The notes under the pieces were generated by a model. That model was not told where the DNA came from. It did no database searches and saw only the letters and a program-made list of their open reading frames with translations. The position numbers were made by a program, and so were the translations under genes. DNA of 64,000 bases from Laburnicola sp. R22_1 (taxonomy: Eukaryota > Ascomycota > Dothideomycetes > Pleosporales > Didymosphaeriaceae), in assembly GCA_014281115.1 (NCBI GenBank), contig JACONQ010000003.1, positions 682,001 through 746,000 of the forward strand, written 5' to 3'. Shown in pieces: positions 54,357-64,000 of this stretch (within the stretch, counting starts at the first letter, position 1; each line of letters opens with the position of its first letter).

Positions 54357-56279
54357 ATGGCGAAATCGATCGAAGCACCAGCCTCTAATGATATGCGTGT
54401 CTCAAGGAATATGGATGGCCTACCTTCCAACCTCAGCGAAGATTCGATATCTCAACAATCCCCATCATCTACAGACGAAGCATTCAATCCGGGATGGAGA
54501 TTCATAGCTGCCTTCCTCAGCATGTGCGTCATCGTCCTGATGTCCGCCCTCGACGCAACTTCGCTATCAGTGGCTCTGCCGGTATGTCCAAGACCATGAC
54601 CCATTTCATGCACAGTGTTGACCGACTTAGATCATGGCGAGAGCGCTCGGTGGCTCTGCCATTGAGGCCTTCTGGAGTGGTACATCGTTTCTGCTCACGT
54701 CGACTGTCTTTCAGCCCGTTCTCGGTTCATTTTCACACATCTTTGGACGCAAGCCTCTCATCTATCTGAGCTTGGCCTTCTTCCTCGCGGGTGCTATCAT
54801 CGCTGCTCTGGCCAACAACTTTACTGTTATCCTAGTCGGTCGTAGTATCCAGGGTGTCGGCGGCGGAGGCATCATCTGCTTGACGGAGATCGTGGTGACT
54901 GATATGGTGCCGCTCCGTGAACGAGGCAAATGGTTCTCCTTGTTCAGCGTCATGTGGTCTCTTGGCACGGTCGCTGGGCCTTTGTTAGGTATGTAAACCC
55001 GCTACTTAATTACCGCGCTCCTGTACAGGATGATACCGCATGCCGCAAGGTACGCGACGTCGGACTCGATTGCTTGACGCGCTACAAATCTGTGTATGGC
55101 GCTGACAACGGTGCAGGCGGTGGCTTCAGCCAAAACGTCTCCTGGCGATGGGTCTTCTGGATCAACCTACCCTTCATCGGCATCGGTGCCGTGCTGATCA
55201 CCTTCTTCCTGCACCTCAACTACCAGACCAGTTCTTTCCTAGCCAAACTGCGACGGGTTGATTGGATTGGCATGATCCTCTTCCTCAGCTCCACAACTGG
55301 GTTCTTGATTCCCATCACCTGGGGAGGTATCCAGTACCCCTGGGACAGCTGGAGAACTCTTGTACCGCTGATCGTTTGCGCCTTCGGTATGGTGGCGTTT
55401 GTCATCCACCAGGAGTACTTTGCAGCTGAGCCACTTATCCGAACTAGTGTTTTCAAAAATCGGACTGCGGCTATATCGTATGTTTCGACTGTCATTCATG
55501 GCATCATCCTCTGGTCGATCCTGTACTACCTTCCACTGTATTTCCAAGCGGTCAAGGGTATGACGCCCATCCTCACTGGGATTGCGCTGTTCCCTTGGAC
55601 ATTTACTGTAGCGCCCGCTGCTGGTGTAAGTAGAACGGCCATGTTTGGTTTTCGTACACTGACGATTGAGTAGATTGTTGGTGTCGTCATTGCGAAGACA
55701 GGAACTTACAGATGGGCTACGTGGGCGGGCTGGTTTCTAACAACGTTCGGTAACGGACTGCTCGTCTACCTCAAGCCCGACACTAGCACCGTTGCATGGG
55801 TTTTCCTCAACCTGGTAGGCGGACTCGGAACTGGTATACTTTTTCCCGCCATGGTTATGGCGGTTCAAGCATCCTCCTCGAGCCAAGACCAAGCCTACGC
55901 TGTGAATATCTTCTCCTTCCTCCGGGCTTTTGGCCAGACGCTCGGTGTGGCGATCGGTGGCGTCATCTTCCAGAACCAAGCTAAGAGGAAGATGCTTACC
56001 TTCCCTCTGCTCGCAGATAAGGCGGCCGAGTACAGCCAGGACGCAGCGAGTCTCGTGGAGATCATCAAAGCTCTGCCTGCGGGGGAGATGAAAGACCAGC
56101 TGCGCGAGAGCTATACCGACGGCTTGAGCTATGTCTGGATCGTCATGACGGTCTTTGCAGCTGTTGCGCTGATTGCGAACATTTGGATCAAAGCCTATTC
56201 TTTGGATGCTGCGCTCGAGTCGGAGCAAGGGTTCAAGGAGAAGCGGAAGGCCAATGATGCGGAGCACGAGGCGCAGTAA
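54357..56279 (+). CDS. DHA2-family (14-TM) MFS multidrug transporter
   Basis: Four exons: 54357..54581, 54631..54988, 55117..55625, 55674..56279, 565 aa. A polar N-terminus of about 45 residues leads to FIAAFLSMCVIVLMSALDAT (TM1). Then come FGRKPLIYLSLAFFLAG and VGRSIQGVGGGGIICLTEIV. DMVPLRERGKWFSLFSVMWS and LGTVAGPLLGGGFSQNVSWR, then WVFWINLPFIGIG, are the DHA2 signature segments. The C-terminal half carries WILYYLPLYFQAVKGMTP-like and FSFLRAFGQTLGVAIGGVIF helices and a charged tail. Such transporters export drugs or secondary metabolites by proton antiport. No biosynthetic cluster is visible beside it, so a dedicated metabolite is not indicated. The second intron (128 nt) is longer than the others, but its splice sites restore the LGGGFSQ motif. 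Confidence 0.92.
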
Positions 56280-58324
56280 GGAAGGCGTAAGCTTTACTTG
56301 AAACGGCAATTCGGGTCTCGACACTATTTGAACTTTGTCTTCCTGTTACACATTAGCACGGCGTTGGGATAGAACGGGAGAGGACCCAGTAATAATTGTA
56401 GGCTAGACTGTATTTTTAGGATAGACGTGCGTTGCAGGTAGATGTGGTAGACTACCCTACATACCTTCTAGGATACTCAATACCAAACGCCGCTCATCAC
56501 AGGTGCAAATGCGTCCGGCTCTCCACTGTTGTGTACCCCAATGCCAGTCGCCTGGGCCTCAAATCAGAATCGGCGGGACAGCCTTCGCGATCTGATACAG
56601 TTCGGTTATGCTGGGACGCGGATCTCCTAGGACCCGTGCGACACCAAAGTTCTCCGGCGCGGGTTATTTTTCGCGGCAGGCGCAACCCGTGATGGCGACT
56701 TCCACAGGCAAAGTCGCGCCTTCCTCTTGTGAAAGTGACTCACAGGTGCTCTAACTGAGCCAACAACAATTGCAGGCGATGACGCATGCGTATGCGTTGT
56801 CATTCAGCAGATCGGCCTGGTGCCTGCGAACCGTGGCGATGTGATTGACACTGCTTAAAAAAAAGAGAGCGAATGGGATACGAGCGCGCAGCTCGTTCGG
56901 GCTTGGACGTGTCTCAGATGATGCTTGTCACAACAGCAGGGGCTTGTGAAACGGCCATCGGGAGTGGTGCGCAGGGGCCTCGACATGCTTGGATTGGTGG
57001 TGGGTGACGCAGCGTGTTGAGAAGTCGATCGCGATGGCCAGACTATAGCAGAAGAGATGGGAACTGAGTATGAAGTGGCAAGCAGGGAATGGAGTGACGA
57101 TGACGTCGACAGCTGTAAAGAGAATGCAAATGTTGGATTCCGTCGACATTGGGCATACATTGCGAGGACTGGCGGCATGGGGCTCGGGGCTCAGGCAAAA
57201 CGGCGCGGGTATCGCAATGGGAGATTTTGGAGGCGCTCGTGGTGTGGAGTCTGGGGTCTGGACGAGGAATGTCTTGTAATGTCTTGTGACCGCGCGCGGC
57301 GCGCCCAGGCAAGAGACAGGCGAAAAGAGACGATCGTTTGTCTCTCATTGCCACAACGTTGGGCTAGCAACGCGATGCCAACGTGTGCGAGGCGGTGCGA
57401 GGTGGCAGCCAAGCTTGCTCGACGCGAGGAGTGCGCACTGAGTGAGGCCGTAATACAGCGTCGTGGCATCATGATGAGCAACGCGGTTCCCGGTCGTCGT
57501 GGCCTTGGTGTCACCCCAGCCACGGTGAGGGTCTCGTACTGTAGGAACGGGCATGGGGGGCCCTCGCCTGGCTATATACGGCACATCCGCGACCGGGGAC
57601 AACGTGGGCGAAGATGGCCAGCCAGGCTGCCAGCGGTGCAACGAGCAAGCTGCCATATGCCGTAGCCTCTGCGTATAAGGGTTATTGTATGCGTCAGCTC
57701 GCACACCCGCGATTGAGCCTGCGTCCGGTGAATTGGGGGGGAAGTGAATGAATGCCTGCACCCAACGCCCTCTTCTCCGCTGGTGTGCTGCGCGCGACAC
57801 AAGCTTTTTAGCGCGCATTAGCGCGAATTGGGAGGCCGCGCTGCGCGTTCCATTGGTCGCCAGGGTGATGGCGGGCTCCGCTCCAATCTCTACTGCAACA
57901 GCCCACCGCCGCAGTGCCGCAACCCCAGGCCGACGAGCAGCTCCTGCGTCTGCCCAGCGCCGCCAAACTCCTGCTGCACACGCTCTCTCGTCTTCTCCCG
58001 CAGCGTCTTTCTCACCCTCAGTCACTCGTTTCAGAGCCCGTAAGTTGTCCCTAAGTTGTCCCTCGTCCCCGTCTCCCTCCAGGTACCGCCGCGTATCCGC
58101 TTGACGTCGCCGGCTCCTCCTGGTCCGCAGCTGCGCCAATCGGGACCCCAGCGCACCTTCCTCCAGGGCAGGCGCGCTACCTCAGCACCCAATCCCCATA
58201 GGTGACCTCGGCCTCTCTGGGCTCGGCCATGTGTGTCGCCCTCGCCTGCTGACTGCGCTCTCTCCAACACCACAGCACGCGCTCTATTCTTTCCGCTCCT
58301 CGACGCTGTCGCCGCTCGCTGGCC
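56280..58324. other. 2-kb gene-free region upstream of RAX2
   Basis: This lies between the DHA2 transporter and RAX2, both on plus. Overlapping open frames on both strands (57057-57665 plus and 57345-58139 minus) are Arg/Ala-rich and mutually antisense, as expected of GC-rich noncoding DNA. The final 400 bp are pyrimidine-rich and probably contain the RAX2 promoter and leader. Confidence 0.4.
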
Positions 58325-61300
58325 ATGAGGGACCCATTGTCCTCACTGCTGGCGTCGCGCGCCGGCAAGCTCGCCCTCTCGCTCCTCCTCGCCTCGCCCC
58401 AATTAATACCACGAGCTACCGCCTTCACCTTCACCGAAGCGCCCTCCCCTAATCTCAACGTTGAAAAACTGGGCCGCGTGGCCTTCGCCGGCGACTTCGA
58501 CTCGATATCGCTATACCAGTATGAAGGCCAGAACCAGGAAGCCGCTGGCCCCCACAGCGCCCTGCTTTCCCGCTTTCCAAACGGCCTGTTTGCGACGATA
58601 CAGAAGACCGACGGCGAAGTGAAGGCCATGTGCATGTATGGCACCGATGGAGACCGTCGAATCGTAGTTGGCGGCACCTTCACCAGCGTCGACAGCAAGC
58701 ACACCCCTGGCGGCGTTGCGCTCGTCAATCCAGATGACGGCACGGTCGAGGCTGTCCAAGGATTGAACGGCTCCGTCAATGCGCTCCATTGCGACTCAGC
58801 ACGTGGGCAGGTCTATGTCGGCGGCGCGTTCGAAGGGGGTAACTCGACGAATGCTATAATATGGAAAGGGGACGACGCCTGGGCTGATTTGCCGTTCCAA
58901 GGCTTCAATGGACCGGTGCATTCCATTGTCCAGGCTCCAAACCAGACCATCGTCTTCGGGGGACAGTTTTACGGTTTAAAAGACACAACAAATTCGACGG
59001 GAAGAGCAGAAAACAACACGCAGGCTTTGCCAATTGGATCCGCAACCATCTTGGCACAGACGAGCTCTGGACGACCTGGCTTCACCGATCCGAAGGTCAT
59101 TGCTTGCAAATCGGACCCGAAAGCGCAAGGCCCAGATTTAACTTGGTTGCTGGCAGACGACAGCCCTGGCTTCTGGAAAGCTGATTTCGGCTTCGGGTTC
59201 CAACCCTCCAGGCTTCGATTGTACAACACCGACCTGGAGGGCCGTGGAACCAGAGAGTTCCGGTTCACTGCCCTGCCAGATGGCGGCATAATGAATTTAA
59301 CCTACACTGATCCTAGTACCGGTGATCGCAAGTTCTGCGACGCTACATGCCCACTGCCGCAAAACACTTCTGCCCAAGATTTCGACTTCGTGAATACCGT
59401 GGGCATGGACTCCTTCCGCGTCGACATCTCCGATTGGTATGGGCAAGGCGGTGGTTTAAATGCCATCGAGCTCCGTCAAACCGGTGAGTCTTGATCGTTG
59501 TTTGTGACTGTTTCTTCACTAATCTATCAGACCTCTATGCGTTTGCACTCGACGATTTCAACGCGCCACGATGCGGAGGAACGACTACCGGCACTTCTGC
59601 CACTGCAACTAATGACTTCAAACCCACGCCTTCCTTTGACAGCACTTCAGAGTACCTTACCGCGGTCCTGAACACAGACAACTACTCACCAAATACCACG
59701 TTCGTCGTCTTTCAGCCCGATATCCCCCAATCTGGCAACTACACGATCAAGATGTACACACCTGGGTGCCTAGGCGACAACACCTGTGCAACTCGTGGTT
59801 TGGTCAATATCACCGGCTTGCTGGACGAAGACTCCGATCCGACCAGTGTTATACTCGCCCAAACCAACGACTTTGACAAATATGATGAGATTTACAATGG
59901 TCGCGTCGACGTTACGGGCGGTTTCCGTCCCGCGGTCACCCTGGCTCCTGTCGCCGACCAAAATCCCGGCAACAACGTTCTGACTGTGGTAGCGCAGCGA
60001 GTACGGTTCGAGATCAGAGTGGCAACTGATGACGGGGAATTGAATGGTCTCTTTGAATATGACCCCGACCAACAGACGACTAGTCAGAACATTTCACAGT
60101 CGACCATCGATGCAGCTGGCGCGAGCCTCAATCCGCAAAGCCGGGCCATCGTGACAACGTTGACAACGGTAGATAACAGACTCTACGTGGGTGGCAGCTT
60201 CAACAACTCCGATGGCCTGAACAATATATTTGCTATATCTGACGATGGGCCTACGAAGCTCAGCGGCAATGGCCTCAATGCCTTGGTCTCGACGATTTAC
60301 CAACACGACAGCACTGTCTATGTCGGTGGCAACTTCTCGAATACCCAGGATAATGACAATGACGGTTTAAGCGGTGTAGCAGCCTATACGAACGATGAGT
60401 GGCAAGCCCTTGGTGCTGGTGTACAAGGTACGGTGACGTCGATCATCCCAGTCTCAAACATCACCGGCACATCGGAGGATGTCCTTGCTATCAGTGGCAC
60501 CTTCGACCGTGTCAATGGGTTTGGCAGCAATCCGTCCTTCCGTGCAAACAACTTCGCCGTCTGGGTACCTTCTCAAAACAACTGGCTACACAACCTGGAC
60601 CTTGAGACTATCTCGATTCAAGGCAGCTTCACCGCATTCACTAATATTTCCGATGATGAGCGGTTTTATGCGGGTGCCATTTCTTCTGGAGCTCTAGGGG
60701 CAAGCGGAGCTGCCGTTCTGGAGAATACCAACCCATCGTCTTTGGGAAAATTTCCGATCACCCTAGAGGCCCAGCAACAGCAAGCGTCCTTACGCAAGCG
60801 ATCTTTGACGGAAGGTCAGAACGTTAGCACCACCGGCGTCACCACTGCACTCTTCTACATTGACAAAGACAACAACATCAACAAGACGATTCTTGCAGGC
60901 CATTTTGCGGTGACTGGTGTTGATCAAAATATCACGAACGTCGCAGTCATCGATAATAATAACGACGACAACCCTGTTACTGGATTTGGTGAAGAGGTGG
61001 ACTCCAACTCAACTTTCATTGCTCTAGGCGTCTTGGACAATGTTCTCTACGCTGGTGGTGTGATCACTGGCCGAATTGGAGACAACAGCGTCGCAGGGGT
61101 AGTTGCATACGACCTTTCGGACAACAAGTTCCAGACCACACAACCGCCCGCGCTTCAAGGTATCAATGTCACCGTCAACGCTATTGCCCCTATGCGCAAT
61201 TCCAAGGACGTTTACGTAGGTGGCAGATTCGAGTCAGCTGGTGCACTGAGCTGCCCGGGTCTTTGCGTATGGAACACCGAGCGTAACCAGTGGAGATCCC

Positions 61301-62076
61301 CTGGCGGAGATCTCTCTGGTGTGGTCACGAACCTCTTGTGGATCTCGGACACGGAGGCAGTCATAGCTGGTAACCTCACCGTTGGCAACAACCAGACCAA
61401 GGTATTCACCTATGATGAAACAAGCAGTCAATACCAGGAACTTGCCGGCGCCAGAGATCTTCCTGGACCTGTCGACGCGCTTTGCCTCGCCAACCGGGAG
61501 GGCTCCCAGATCTGGGTCGCTGGTAAAGACAATGATGACTCCGCTTTTCTGCAGAGGTTCGATGGCAGCAAGTGGCTCTCAGTCGACGACAGTCTGTTCG
61601 GCCCAGGGACCACAATACGTGGTTTGCAAGTTCTCTCCTTGTCCAAGAGCCATGAGAAGTCTGACATCATTGAGGAGAACCAGGATCTCCTCATTCTGGG
61701 TCAGATCAACATCACCGATTTTGGCATCGCATCTGCGGCTCTCTTCAACGGTACTTCTCTGATCCCGTTCATCCTTGCCACATCGGCACAGGAGCCGGGT
61801 AGTTTGTCACAAGTGTTTGTCGAGTTTCCGGACTTCTTCAGCGAGGGAGGCAAGAACCTAGCAGTTGGCTTTGTCGTTCTCATCGCTCTTGCTCTTGCTC
61901 TCGCTCTCACTTTCCTGCTCGTCGTAGCTGGTATCCTTATCGAATGGTACCGCAAGAAGGCCGCGGGTTATTCACCGGCTCCTACTTCGTACACCGATCG
62001 CATGGGTAACGTCGGCCGCGTTCCACCGGAGCAGCTTTTCGGCACGCTTTCAGGACCACGAGCCCCGGCCATATGA
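58325..62076 (+). CDS. rax2: Rax2-like cortical polarity protein
   Basis: Two exons: 58325..59483 and 59531..62076, 1234 aa (phase-1 intron, CTAATC, CAG). A hydrophobic N-terminal segment (KLALSLLLASPQLIPRATA, residues about 15-33) looks like a signal sequence. The large extracellular part contains Kelch-like repeats with recurring [VI]YVGG-x-F motifs (RRIVVGGTFTSVD, GQVYVGGAFEGGN, RLYVGGSFNNSDG, TVYVGGNFSNTQ, VYVGGRFESAG) and many N-x-S/T sequons. A single transmembrane helix near the C-terminus (NLAVGFVVLIALALALALTF then LLVVAGILI) is followed by a cytosolic tail of about 45 residues (EWYRKKAAGYSPAPTSY...). This is the architecture of yeast Rax2 (1220 aa), a type I protein marking previous growth sites with Rax1; in hyphal fungi it influences polarity and tip growth. 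Confidence 0.93.
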
Positions 62077-63276
62077 GCAGACGCAAAGTTTGATGGAGAT
62101 CTCACAGACATTTTGTACAAAACTAACCCACCTAACGTTGCGACGGGCACCAATCATCGCGATAGCCTTCTTGGGGCGATCAGTACCATATACCGCCGCT
62201 TTACCTGGTCATCCCTTCGCTTCTTGCCGATCCTTCTTCCGGATTGGTCTATGGCGACCTTATTCTGGAACTTCTTTTAACTTGATTGCACTATGCATGA
62301 CTGGCGTTTTTTTGGGGGGCACTACTGCGACTGCCCGTACATACGAGGCTATTCTCTTTGGGCACGGCTTCCAAAAGTATGGCTTGCGATACCCCCTCGT
62401 CTTCCATTGCCAATATTACAGGACTTGGCCTGGATAGCAGGGAAGGAGATCTTGGCGGATGGATGCAGCAATGCCTAGGCAGAGGAACGCTGGCCACAAT
62501 GCGGTAGTGAAACCTCAAAGTATGTTTTCCTTTTTTTTGTTTTTCCTTTACTTTTTGATACCACTACCGCTCTTGGGCGCGGTCAAGTCTCTTTGTCTTC
62601 CCTTGTCTGATATAATGTGTACATTTACTGGTGCGTGGGTGAAGGGCCTAATGCGGGGATTTGCAGGGATGGGTCAGGCACGCTCGTGTATGGGGGAGGA
62701 GCGAGCGTGAAGGGGAGGGGCGGTGGGGGTGAATTCGAAACAAGGAGGTGAAGGAGCATCTGCAGTGTGGGAACTTGTACATTTAGATTATATCTAGTGA
62801 AGGAGATCGAAGCGAAGTTGAGCACGTGCTACCTTTGCCTAGTGAAGTTGGGTGAATGCGAATACTATAGTGTATAGACTGAACTTTGAGGCTGCGCTTA
62901 CGGTTCACTCCACGCCTTACCATTCCTCACCTGTTGCTGTGAGACGCGGTGTGTTTGTTTATCTGTTTATGATTGTTTATGTTGACTTGACACTTACAGA
63001 TTAGAAAAAGTTAACAGCAGAACGACGCTCTGGTATGCTAAAGTAGACAGAAGGGCGTTGCAATATCTGTCCATCACGGCACAGAGCTGAAACATGACCT
63101 GATGATGTATCCAAGTTGATATATTCTTCACCTATGCCAGCGCTCTAACAACGCCTACGCAAAGCACCCAGCCCTGAGCCAACCTCACCTTACCACGCTC
63201 CTCACCCTCAAAGCAGCTTAACGCGTGTTGGGTTCGAGTTTGGTGTCCACCGTTCATTATGTACATCGACGAGGTA
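62077..63276. other. convergent intergenic region
   Basis: This lies between RAX2 and the metallo-beta-lactamase gene. It contains a few T and G runs (62310, 62535). No coding region or RNA gene is supported. Confidence 0.45.
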
Positions 63277-64000
63277 CTAGGCCACCTCTTCTTTTGGTAA
63301 CCGTTCTTTGGCTGCACGCTTCATCTGCTCGTCGAGTAAGCTCATCAACACCGGGTCCGATCCTTCCTTTAACCATTCCGCATCGTGTGCCAGGGCGACG
63401 TGGAAGCCGAATTCCCTCTCCAGTACGCGAATCTTCGAGATTGTGTTTTTGGCAGCGTCGAGATCAGAGTGCAAGGACATGGTGCCGCCGCCTGGCACGC
63501 AGAACTGCGCGATTTCCTGACTGCCATCGAGTACCGCCCTGTTATCGTCAGCTATGTATCGCCTCGATGTGGCGTGGGGAAATCGCACCTCGAGTGGCAG
63601 CAGTCGCTTCCTAGAAGAACCCACTCGCCGCCCTCCAACCGCGCCGCGGCACACAAATTCCCTGGCATATGACCAGGCGCGTGTATGGCCCAAAAGCTGC
63701 CATCTCCAAAATAATCCATCGCTTTTTCGAAAGGTCCAAATGGCACCCATGGCCCGGCGAGCTCTTCGCACCGTTCTGTGGCGTGCTCGGCATCAAAGAA
63801 TCGGCCGTCCCACTGAGCATTTGGGTCTACTAAATGTCCAGGCGAGCAGCCCTCTCTTGTTCCAGGTCCAAAGTAAGCTGTTGCGTTAGGGAATTCGTCT
63901 CTGATGGGTCGGCAGTGGTCGAAGTGTGCATGGCTTTCAGTGTCAGCTGGGGAGACGAACAAGGTCCGAGCAAAAAGCATACCTGAACAATACGGTATCA
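63277..64000 (-). CDS. metallo-beta-lactamase-fold hydrolase, 3' part (5' end outside window)
   Basis: Partial gene, complement(63277..63538, 63589..63933, 63983..>64000), 208 residues visible. Across the junction at 63983/63933 the sequence reads DTVLFSHAHFDHC, the metal-binding HxHxDH motif as HAHFDH. Further ligands follow: IHAPGHMPGNLC and LLGSDCCHSR. The C-terminal part contains GGGTMSLHSDLDAAKNTISK and FGFHVALAHDAEWLK, which supplies the last conserved His (HVALAHD). This resembles fungal MBL-fold proteins related to quorum-quenching lactonases and similar hydrolases. The substrate cannot be inferred. The first exons, including the start codon, lie beyond the right edge. Confidence 0.88.

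Noticed and set aside
54357..56279. DHA2 transporter as part of a secondary-metabolite cluster
   Set aside because: No biosynthetic enzyme (PKS, NRPS, terpene synthase, P450) or pathway regulator lies nearby; neighbours are RAX2 and a disordered protein.
57057..58139. Overlapping antisense open frames of 202 and 264 codons between the DHA2 gene and RAX2
   Set aside because: Both are Arg/Ala-rich, overlap each other on opposite strands and show no domain or motif, as expected in GC-rich noncoding DNA.
1..64000. CRISPR arrays, operons, bacterial ribosome sites or rRNA genes
   Set aside because: The window is eukaryotic, with spliced genes; no regularly spaced identical repeats or rRNA sequence is visible.

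Overview
This window is nuclear DNA of a filamentous ascomycete (Pezizomycotina). Genes are compact with short GT..AG introns (mostly 45-130 nt, branch points of the CTAAC/CTGAC type). Several proteins have filamentous-fungal family character: fungal Erg26, SulP sulfate permease, Rax2, Bub2/Cdc16-type GAP, NTF2-like and Dal5-like proteins. The class is probably Dothideomycetes, but the sequence alone does not prove it. All exon joins below were read by hand from splice signals and reading-frame continuity.

Left part (1-20 kb), mostly conserved housekeeping genes: an NTF2-like protein, an MFS transporter, a long C2H2 zinc-finger transcription factor with about 2 kb of gene-free upstream DNA, then three successive head-to-head pairs. 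These are nbl1/borealin - rpn10, trs23 (TRAPPC4) - a tandem-UBC protein, and erg26 - a UBE3D/Ipa1-like E3. Ubiquitin-proteasome functions (Rpn10, UBC protein, UBE3D-like) fall within about 8 kb.

Middle part (20-32 kb), an accessory and decaying stretch interrupted by an AT-hook protein and capping protein beta: a 5'-truncated Dal5-type MFS pseudogene with an in-frame stop, a secreted matrixin-type metalloprotease with a cysteine-switch propeptide and a C-terminal repeat domain, a short-chain dehydrogenase with a late frameshift, and an F-box-like gene broken by a 142-bp MITE.

Right part (32-64 kb), again mostly conserved: ERV46, a SulP sulfate permease, BUB2, an F-box protein, an LMBD1-like membrane protein head-to-head with CFT1 (CPSF160), a proline-rich disordered protein, a DHA2 multidrug transporter, RAX2, and the 3' part of a metallo-beta-lactamase-fold hydrolase running off the window.

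Most unusual items: the matrix-metalloprotease-like zymogen whose C-terminal repeat region takes the place of a hemopexin propeller; the two-UBC-domain protein whose second domain has lost the HPN asparagine; the MITE inserted in an F-box coding region; and the probable split start codon of trs23.
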